Shown here: piece after piece, positions 1-4,430 of the stretch | Position numbering within the stretch: position 1 is the stretch's first letter | How the letters are laid out: each line of letters begins with the position of its first letter | Assembly (NCBI GenBank): GCA_004555425.1 | Contig: SFID01000100.1 | Span: 1 to 9,658, forward strand | Reading direction: 5' to 3' | DNA: 9,658 bases | DNA from: Bacteroidales bacterium | Lineage (GTDB): Bacteria > Bacteroidota > Bacteroidia > Bacteroidales > Bacteroidaceae | The notes under the pieces: generated by a model | Databases searched by the model: none | Seen by the model: the letters and a program-made list of their open reading frames with translations, nothing else | What the model was told of the DNA's origin: nothing | Program-made: the position numbers and the translations under genes

Positions 1-58
1 CCGAAGGTCCACACGTTGCCTCGCAATCTAGAACAACCAGAGTAGTTACCATTTCATG

Positions 59-192
59 GTTCTAGTCGGGTCGTTACCCCGCTCAATTAGTAAGATTCGT
101 AAGATTCGTGTTAAAGAAACACGAATCGAATTGCTTCCTAGTTGGAGGTTAACCCCCGCGCGATTAGAAAGATTCGTAAGATTCGTGTTAAA
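59..192. repeat. Two diverged ~77-bp tandem units with AAGATTCGTAAGATTCGTG core
   Basis: Unit one spans about 59-115 and unit two about 136-192. Both run CTAG, then a G-rich stretch, GTTA-CCCC, ATTAG, and end in AAGATTCGTAAGATTCGTG followed by TTAAA. The shared 3' parts (86-115 and 163-192) differ at one base, while the 5' parts have diverged and differ by a one-base indel. The core itself repeats the octamer AAGATTCG. This block lies between the two 34-bp repeats, giving a composite array with no gene in it. Confidence 0.8.
103..127. other. Perfect 10-bp hairpin inside the left repeat array
   Basis: GATTCGTGTT (103-112) and AACACGAATC (118-127) are exact reverse complements around a 5-base loop. 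There is no T-run on either side, so it is a poor intrinsic terminator for the minus-strand gene ending at 278. It may be the structured part of the repeat. Confidence 0.7.
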
Positions 193-277
193 ATAAATAC
201 CGCAAACCGAAGGTCCACACGTTGCCTCGCAATCTAGAACGACCTGAGTAGTTGCTTTCCTCCTCCGCCCCACGCCA

Positions 278-982
278 CTAATATATAAGGAAGATGGCGG
301 GAATCTTGCCCAAGTCGGGCAGCCCCTTTTGTTTCCACTCTTTGAGCGTATGGGTGCGGATGTATTCGTTTTCGGTGGTGAGCCCAGCGGCCACGCAGAG
401 GCGCGTGGTGGGGGCACAGGCGTTGCAGATGTCGGCAAAGAGTTTGGCGTTGCGGTAGGGCGTTTCGATGAAGAGTTGGGTTTGTTTCTCGGCTTTTGCG
501 CGGGCTTCGAGTTGCTTCAGACGCTTGGCGCGCTCTTTGCCATCAATGGGCAGGTAGCCGTGGAAGGCGAAACTCTGGCCGTTGAAACCGCTGCCCATGA
601 CGGCCAGCAGGATGGACGATGGGCCTACGAGGGGCACCACCTTCAATCCCTCGCGCTGCGCTATGGCCACGAGGTCGGCACCGGGGTCGGCCACAGCAGG
701 ACAACCGGCCTCACTGATGACGCCCACAGGTTCGCCCTGGCGCAGGGGAGCAAGATACTTGGAGAACTGCGCGGCATCGGCATGCTTGCCCATCGGATAG
801 AAGGTCAGGTCGTCGATATTGATGTCGCGGTCCACTTGTTTGAGAAAACGGCGGGCCGTACGGATTTCTTCTACGATGAAATGGCGAATGCCACGAATGA
901 TTTCCGTGTTGTGTGAAGGCAGCACGTGGTCCAGCGGTGTGTCGCCGAGCGTGACGGGGATAAGGTAGAGAGCGGGAAGCAC
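278..982 (-). CDS. RsmI-family SAM-dependent methyltransferase, short form
   Basis: A 234-residue tetrapyrrole-methylase-fold protein of the family that includes RsmI, which 2'-O-methylates C1402 of 16S rRNA with S-adenosylmethionine. Visible hallmarks are the N-terminal strand ALYLIPVTLGD (4-14), the glycine/proline loop SEAGCPAVADPG (90-101, like SDAGTPLINDPG of classical RsmI), VVPLVGPSS (115-123), FHGYLP (140-145), and an ESTHR-like FIETPYR further on. It is shorter than E. coli RsmI (286 residues) and lacks the C-terminal extension. Bacteroidetes often carry such a short paralogue beside a full-length RsmI, so the target may be C1402 or another site, and I give no symbol. The start is GTG at 980-982: an in-frame stop at 995-997 excludes an earlier start, and the family motif begins within four codons. 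It lies 138 bases after the glycosyltransferase on the same strand and may be cotranscribed. Confidence 0.9.
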   Translation of the reverse strand: MLPALYLIPVTLGDTPLDHVLPSHNTEIIRGIRHFIVEEIRTARRFLKQVDRDINIDDLTFYPMGKHADAAQFSKYLAPLRQGEPVGVISEAGCPAVADPGADLVAIAQREGLKVVPLVGPSSILLAVMGSGFNGQSFAFHGYLPIDGKERAKRLKQLEARAKAEKQTQLFIETPYRNAKLFADICNACAPTTRLCVAAGLTTENEYIRTHTLKEWKQKGLPDLGKIPAIFLIY

Positions 983-996
983 AAGGGGATTTTTTT

Positions 997-1024
997 AATG
1001 AGGAATGAAGAATGAGGAATGAGG
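997..1024. repeat. Heptamer tandem repeat (AATGARG)x4
   Basis: Four back-to-back 7-bp units (AATGAGG, AATGAAG, AATGAGG, AATGAGG) fill 997-1024 and abut a run of seven T at 990-996. The array ends 14 bases upstream of the GTG start of the RsmI-like gene. It is non-coding because a stop at 995-997 separates it from the gene. Changes in copy number would alter leader length or promoter spacing. Confidence 0.85.
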
Positions 1025-1076
1025 GATTGCCCTTCTTACTATTGAGCGAGCAAGCGAAAGCCAGCGTTAAAACCAG

Positions 1077-1113
1077 TCGCGCAGCAACGCCTGCAACTAT
1101 TCGCGCAGCAACG
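1077..1113. repeat. 13-bp direct repeat, 24 bp apart
   Basis: TCGCGCAGCAACG occurs at 1077-1089 and 1101-1113, just downstream of the glycosyltransferase stop codon. The rest of the 983-1120 gap holds the heptamer array and no recognisable promoter or terminator. Confidence 0.7.
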
Positions 1114-1120
1114 ACTAAGG

Positions 1121-2140
1121 CTACGGCAACTGGCTGAAAAGTTTGCGGCCGCGGGCATAGTATTGCCAGAGCAGGCACAGACGCGTCAGTCCCGCTGGAT
1201 GGGGATTCTGCATGAGGCGCAGGTTTTCGGTGCGCTGGGGCAGGAAGTCGGGCTTCATTCGCTGAAACTCGCGGCGGGCCCGAAGGACGGCGCGGGCATT
1301 GCCTAGGTCGCCCGAGAGGAGGAACTTCGTGGCGGCCACATAGTCCAACAGGCAGCGCATCCGCATGACGGGGCGCAGGCTCTCCTCAGGCAGATTCTTG
1401 TAGAGCATCAGGAGGTTGTTGCGAAAGTTCAGGAACGTCTTGCGCGGGTTGCCCTGCGCCAGCGATGCGCCGCCCACGTGGTAGGCACGGCTCTGGGGCA
1501 CGCACGCCACCTTTCGGCCGCGGCTGCAAAGGCGCCAGCAGAGGTCTATTTCCTCCATGTGGGCAAAAAATCGGCCGTCGAGACCACCGCTCGCCTCCCA
1601 ATCCTCGCGGCGAACCATCAGCGCGGCACCCGTGGCCCAGAGCAAGGGCGTGGCATCGGTATCGTACTGCCCAAGGTCCTTCTCCACGGTGTCGAAAATG
1701 CGGCCGCGACAGTAGGGATAGCCATAGCGGTCAACCAGTCCGCCCATTGCGCCTGCGTATTCATAGGTGTCGGGCTCGCGCTGGGCTAGGAGTTTGGGCT
1801 GGCAGGCCGCCACCTCGCGATGCTTCTCCATAAATTCGTAGAGGGGGGCGAGCCAGTCGTCCTTGACCTCCACATCCGAATTGAGCAAGAGGTAGTAGTC
1901 GGCCTCGAGGCCTGCGAGGGCGCGGTTGTAACCCTCGGCAAAACCGTAGTTCTCGGGCAGGACAATCTGGCGAACGCTGGGAAATTCCTTCGCGAGCATT
2001 TCGCACGACCCGTCCGTGGAGCCGTTGTCGGCCACAATGACTTCGGCCAACGCCTCCGAGTGGGCGATGACCGAGGGAAGGAAGCGGCGCATCATGTCGC
2101 GGCCGTTCCAGTTGAGAATAACGATGGCAATGGGTTTCAA
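1121..2140 (-). CDS. Family 2 glycosyltransferase (rhamnosyltransferase-like)
   Basis: A 339-residue inverting GT-A fold glycosyltransferase that would move a sugar from a nucleotide-sugar to a glycan or lipid-linked acceptor on the cytoplasmic face. The nucleotide-binding start IVILNWNGRD (6-15), VADNGSTDGS (36-45), the metal-binding DxD equivalent NSDVE (87-91), ATGAALMVRR (169-178) and the acceptor/catalytic motif EEIDLCWR (196-203) are all present and in order. This is the WbbL-like subgroup, often annotated as rhamnosyltransferase, but donor and acceptor cannot be read from sequence. No membrane segment is evident. The start is TTG at 2138-2140, overlapping the mtaB stop in the string TTGA. 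The next in-frame Met (residue 16) would remove the first strand, so TTG with translational coupling is the best choice. No other glycan biosynthesis gene lies nearby. Confidence 0.92.
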   Translation of the reverse strand: MKPIAIVILNWNGRDMMRRFLPSVIAHSEALAEVIVADNGSTDGSCEMLAKEFPSVRQIVLPENYGFAEGYNRALAGLEADYYLLLNSDVEVKDDWLAPLYEFMEKHREVAACQPKLLAQREPDTYEYAGAMGGLVDRYGYPYCRGRIFDTVEKDLGQYDTDATPLLWATGAALMVRREDWEASGGLDGRFFAHMEEIDLCWRLCSRGRKVACVPQSRAYHVGGASLAQGNPRKTFLNFRNNLLMLYKNLPEESLRPVMRMRCLLDYVAATKFLLSGDLGNARAVLRARREFQRMKPDFLPQRTENLRLMQNPHPAGLTRLCLLWQYYARGRKLFSQLP

Positions 2141-3456
2141 GGGATGAAATCTGTGAGGGTGATACTTGTAATGGTGTTGTCAAGGGCCTGATGGTCTGCG
2201 GGCATCTCCACGCGGACGTAGTTGTCGGTGAATCCCTGCATGGGTTGGCCTTCGCGGGCATGCTCCCACAGAACGGGGCGGACGGTTCCCACAAAACGCT
2301 GGCAAAACGCACGATGCTTGCGCTCGGACAAGGCAATGAGGCGCTGGCTGCGGGCGTGCTTCTCCTGCGGACTGACCACGTGGGGAATCTCAAGGGCCTT
2401 CGTGCCAGGCCGCTCGGAGTAACTGAACACGTGGAGTTGCGAGATGTCCAGACTTTCGAGGAAGGTGTAAGTTTCTTCAAAGCATTCCGCCGTCTCGCCG
2501 CGCGTACCTACGATAACATCCACGCCGATAAAGGCATCGGGCATCACCTGGCGGATGCGCTCCACCTTTGTGCGGAAGAGGGCTGTGTCGTAGTGTCGGT
2601 GCATCAGACGCAGCACGGTGTCGCTGCCGCTCTGCAGGGGAATGTGGAAATGCGGCATGAAGGCGCGCGAACGGGCACACCATTCGATGATCTCGTCGGT
2701 CAGCAGATTGGGCTCAATGGAAGAAATGCGGTATCGCTCAATGCCCTCCACGCGGTCAAGGGCCTGAATGAGTTGGAGAAAGGTTTCGCCCGTGGTGCGG
2801 CCGAAGTCGCCGATGTTCACGCCCGTGATGACGATTTCCTTGCCGCCCTGACGCGCCACCTCCTCGGCCTGTGCCACGAGCGAGGCAATGCTGCCGTTGC
2901 GGGAACGGCCACGGGCGATGGGGATTGTGCAGTAGGTGCAATAGTAGTTGCAACCATCCTGCACCTTCAGGAAATAGCGGGTGCGGTCGCCGCGCGAGCA
3001 GGAAGGCACGAAGGTGCGGATATCCTTGGTCGGCACTGCCACAGATTCGTGACAGGCTGCGCCCGCTGTCGCCAGTTGGGCCTTGCGCGCCAGCAACTGG
3101 TGGATGCGCTGGGGCACCTCGCCCTTTTGCTCCATACCGAGGACGAGGTCCACGCCCTCCATCCTTGCAATCTCGCCTGCCTTCAACTGGGCATAGCATC
3201 CGATAACAATAATCGCGGCATCGGGATGCTGGCGATGCAAGCGGTGAATGGCTTGCCGGCACTTCTGATCGGCAGTCTCGGTCACGCTACAGGTATTGAC
3301 AATGCACACATCAGCCTCTTCGCCATCGACGGCGGGGAGAATGCCCTGCGCCTGCAACTGGTCGCGAAGGGAAGAGGTTTCCGCAAAATTGAGTTTACAG
3401 CCCAGCGTGACGTAGGCCGCACGTCTAGTTGATTCGTTCGCTTGGTTATTACTCAT
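2137..3456 (-). CDS. mtaB: tRNA t6A37 methylthiotransferase MtaB
   Basis: A 439-residue radical-SAM methylthiotransferase that converts t6A37 to ms2t6A in tRNAs reading ANN codons, using two [4Fe-4S] clusters. The N-terminal MTTase domain (about 13-125) has the three cluster cysteines in TLGCKLN (C20), VNTCSVT (C56) and IGCYAQL (C87). The radical-SAM motif is CNYYCTYC (C169, C173, C176). HIPLQSGSD and the GVDVIVGTRGET stretch are typical of the family. The last 60 or so residues fit an RNA-binding TRAM domain. VTLGCKLN and the overall length favour MtaB over MiaB or RimO. ATG at 3454-3456 begins MSNNQ, close to the usual start. It is first in a minus-strand operon with the glycosyltransferase, overlapping it by 4 bases. 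The presumed promoter lies about 200 bases upstream, leaving a long leader. Confidence 0.95.
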   Translation of the reverse strand: MSNNQANESTRRAAYVTLGCKLNFAETSSLRDQLQAQGILPAVDGEEADVCIVNTCSVTETADQKCRQAIHRLHRQHPDAAIIVIGCYAQLKAGEIARMEGVDLVLGMEQKGEVPQRIHQLLARKAQLATAGAACHESVAVPTKDIRTFVPSCSRGDRTRYFLKVQDGCNYYCTYCTIPIARGRSRNGSIASLVAQAEEVARQGGKEIVITGVNIGDFGRTTGETFLQLIQALDRVEGIERYRISSIEPNLLTDEIIEWCARSRAFMPHFHIPLQSGSDTVLRLMHRHYDTALFRTKVERIRQVMPDAFIGVDVIVGTRGETAECFEETYTFLESLDISQLHVFSYSERPGTKALEIPHVVSPQEKHARSQRLIALSERKHRAFCQRFVGTVRPVLWEHAREGQPMQGFTDNYVRVEMPADHQALDNTITSITLTDFIP

Positions 3457-3507
3457 ATATATTATAGGTCGATTCGTGATGGTAGATGGGTGAGCAGCAA
3501 GCGGGAC

Positions 3508-3536
3508 ACGCCTTATATATATATATATATAGGCGT
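3508..3536. other. AT-repeat hairpin with GC clamps in the mtaB leader
   Basis: ACGCCT (3508-3513) and AGGCGT (3531-3536) are exact reverse complements. They enclose 17 alternating T/A bases, 16 of which pair with themselves. The result is a nearly perfect stem with one bulged T that could form an RNA hairpin or a DNA cruciform. It lies 52 bases upstream of the mtaB start and inside the predicted leader. There is no T-run beyond it. The AT run is also a slippage-prone microsatellite. Confidence 0.75.
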
Positions 3537-3628
3537 ATAGATGCCGGTCACCGAATTTTCTATCTAGGGAAGCGCAGTATTTTCAGCCGCGGAGTACAAA
3601 AACGTAGTAGGCTGTGTTTTACCAGCTT

Positions 3629-3660
3629 GCGTTTCTGTAATCTCGTGATTACAAATACGC
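3629..3660. promoter_or_regulatory. Operator-like palindrome TGTAATC-N4-GATTACA
   Basis: TGTAATC (3636-3642) and GATTACA (3647-3653) form a perfect 7-bp dyad around TCGT. Weaker pairing extends outward to GCGT/ACGC (12 of 14 positions over 3629-3642 and 3647-3660). The dyad sits 3 bases beyond the mtaB -7 box, at about +1 to +25 on the minus strand. That is where a repressor would block initiation. I cannot assign it to a regulator family. It could instead be the 5' end hairpin of the transcript. Confidence 0.45.
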
Positions 3661-3663
3661 TTG

Positions 3664-3671
3664 CAAAGGTA
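3664..3671 (-). promoter_or_regulatory. Bacteroidetes -7 box for the mtaB operon
   Basis: The minus strand reads TACCTTTG from 3671 to 3664, a full match to the Bacteroidetes TAnnTTTG element. The slot 19 bases upstream (3691-3694) reads AGAG rather than TTTG, so the -33 box is weak or absent. Transcription would begin near 3657 and give a leader of about 200 bases before mtaB. I saw no other TAnnTTTG on this strand between 3457 and 3700. Confidence 0.6.
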
Positions 3672-3830
3672 CGACAAATCCCGCACACGGCTCTGATTTC
3701 CAGGCGTTTTTTACGGAGACAAATAAAAAAATTCAGTTTTTTTATTCGATGTATCTCCTTGGTTATCTGAATATTACAGCCCCACAGAACCACCCTACCC
3801 GTTTTAAGTCGAAAAAAAAATTGGAATTTA

Positions 3831-3861
3831 TTTGCTGGTTATTTAGAAGTCCGTATCTTTG
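3831..3861 (+). promoter_or_regulatory. Strong Bacteroidetes promoter for the small lipoprotein
   Basis: TTTG at 3831-3834, exactly 19 bases, then TATCTTTG at 3854-3861. Both boxes and the spacing match the primary sigma consensus of the phylum. Transcription should start near 3868, giving an A/T-rich leader of about 44 bases (TAACTAAAAAACTTAATTACCA before the ATG is an A-rich stretch without a Shine-Dalgarno sequence). Confidence 0.85.
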
Positions 3862-3911
3862 CAGCGTTTTAATAAAGCAATTGATTGTTTAACTAAAAAA
3901 CTTAATTACCA

Positions 3912-4121
3912 ATGAAAAAGTTAGTTTTCATGTTCGTAGCTGTTGCTACTATGTCTTTCGCAGTTTCTTTCTCTTCTTGCGGTGGCGCTCAGACTACTGC
4001 TGACAGCACTGCTGACACTACTGTAGTTGAGGATACTACTGTTGCTGCTGACACTACTGTAGCTGACACTGCTGCTGCTGACACTACTGCTGCCGCTGCT
4101 GCTGACTCTGTAAATGCATAA
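3912..4121 (+). CDS. Small Thr/Ala/Asp-repeat lipoprotein with O-glycosylation sequons
   Basis: A 69-residue protein with a lysine-led hydrophobic signal and a lipobox-like FSSC ending at C23, so it is probably lipidated and placed in the outer membrane. The mature 47 residues are low complexity, almost only Thr, Ala, Val, Ser and Asp, with repeated ADTT/EDTT units. Every Asp (31, 35, 41, 47, 52, 57, 65) starts D-S/T-T/A/V, the general O-glycosylation sequon known from Bacteroides. The coding DNA carries the repeat GCTGACACTACTG at 4011, 4047 and 4077, so length may vary between strains. There is no fold-forming region and no enzymatic role is apparent. An ideal promoter, an ATG after an A-rich leader and a strong terminator suggest an abundant single-gene transcript. 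I recognise the general type (short Bacteroidales MKK lipoproteins) but know of no function. Confidence 0.88.
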   Translation: MKKLVFMFVAVATMSFAVSFSSCGGAQTTADSTADTTVVEDTTVAADTTVADTAAADTTAAAAADSVNA

Positions 4122-4128
4122 TTTTGGC

Positions 4129-4173
4129 GCAGGGATATCCTGCTTCCAAGATTGTTCGTACAGCATACGAACA
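4129..4173 (+). other. Two hairpins in the 3' UTR of the lipoprotein gene
   Basis: GCAGG/CCTGC (4129-4133 with 4139-4143) and TGTTCGTA/TACGAACA (4153-4160 with 4166-4173, loop CAGCA) are consecutive stems between the stop codon and the terminator. Together with the terminator they give a three-stem 3' end of about 100 bases. It could stabilise the mRNA or be processed into a small RNA. Confidence 0.55.
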
Positions 4174-4186
4174 TAGAGAGAATTGA

Positions 4187-4224
4187 AACCTGTAGGGAAT
4201 CCTTCCCCACAGGTTCTTTTTTTT
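4187..4224 (+). terminator. Intrinsic terminator of the lipoprotein gene
   Basis: AACCTGT (4187-4193) pairs with ACAGGTT (4209-4215). After one A-C mismatch, GGGAA (4195-4199) pairs with TTCCC (4203-4207). One C and then eight T (4217-4224) follow. This is a textbook Rho-independent terminator 65 bases after the stop codon. Confidence 0.9.
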
Positions 4225-4293
4225 GTATATAGGCGAGCGATTATCGCAGAAGAGCAAGGCGCGGAGGGATTTCAGAGTATGTCCTCCCTATAA

Positions 4294-4337
4294 AAAGAAT
4301 GTACCGCATCCTGCCAGCCAGGTGCGGTACATTCTTT
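4294..4337 (-). terminator. Terminator-like hairpin at the end of the susCD operon
   Basis: AAAGAATGTACCGCA (4294-4308) pairs perfectly with TGCGGTACATTCTTT (4323-4337). The stem continues past a bulge as CCTG/CAGG (4310-4313 with 4319-4322). On the minus strand the stem is followed by an A/T-rich stretch (TTTTTATAG) about 95 bases after the susD stop. On the plus strand it is followed by TGTTGTTTTTT. It may therefore stop transcription from both converging units. Its right arm is part of the 42-bp tandem repeat. Confidence 0.6.
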
Positions 4338-4412
4338 GTTGTTTTTTGGAGCACACCAGCCAGGTGCGGTACATTCTTTGTTGTTTTTTGGGCCACACCA
4401 GTGAGGTGCGGT
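4314..4412. repeat. 42-bp tandem repeat, about 2.4 copies
   Basis: Copies start at 4314, 4356 and 4398 (the last is partial). Each begins CCAGCCAGGTGCGGTACATT and continues with CTTTGTTGTTTTTTGG. Copies one and two differ only in the last few bases (GAGCACA versus GGCCACA). Copy three reads CCAGTGAGGTGCGGT and then diverges. The core AGGTGCGGTACATT reappears inverted at 9527-9540, on the other side of the susCD operon. It is non-coding. Confidence 0.9.
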
Positions 4413-4430
4413 GTGAGCGTCGGACTGAGT

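Larger units (their letters stand above)
1..240. repeat. 34-bp direct repeat pair, 206 bp apart
   Basis: Bases 1-34 and 207-240 are identical over 34 bp (starting CCGAAGGTCCACACG and ending CAATCTAGAAC). Similarity fades in the following 15 bases, where both copies read roughly ACC-GAGTAGTT. The first copy begins exactly at the window edge, so the repeat may extend further left. No open frame across it resembles a known protein. It looks like a dispersed or tandem intergenic repeat downstream of the RsmI-like gene. Its function is unknown. Confidence 0.85.

Noticed and set aside
1465..1833. Plus-strand frames inside the glycosyltransferase and in the RsmI-like gene (329-916)
   Set aside because: The overlapping minus-strand genes have complete family motifs, while these frames show none.
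3486..3770. 94-codon plus-strand frame and a 77-codon minus-strand frame (3560-3793) in the mtaB upstream region
   Set aside because: The first translates the AT microsatellite as YIYIY. Both cross promoters and palindromes and have no domain or plausible translation start.
4314..4412. CRISPR-like array
   Set aside because: The 42-bp units are contiguous with no spacers of unique sequence, and no cas gene is present.
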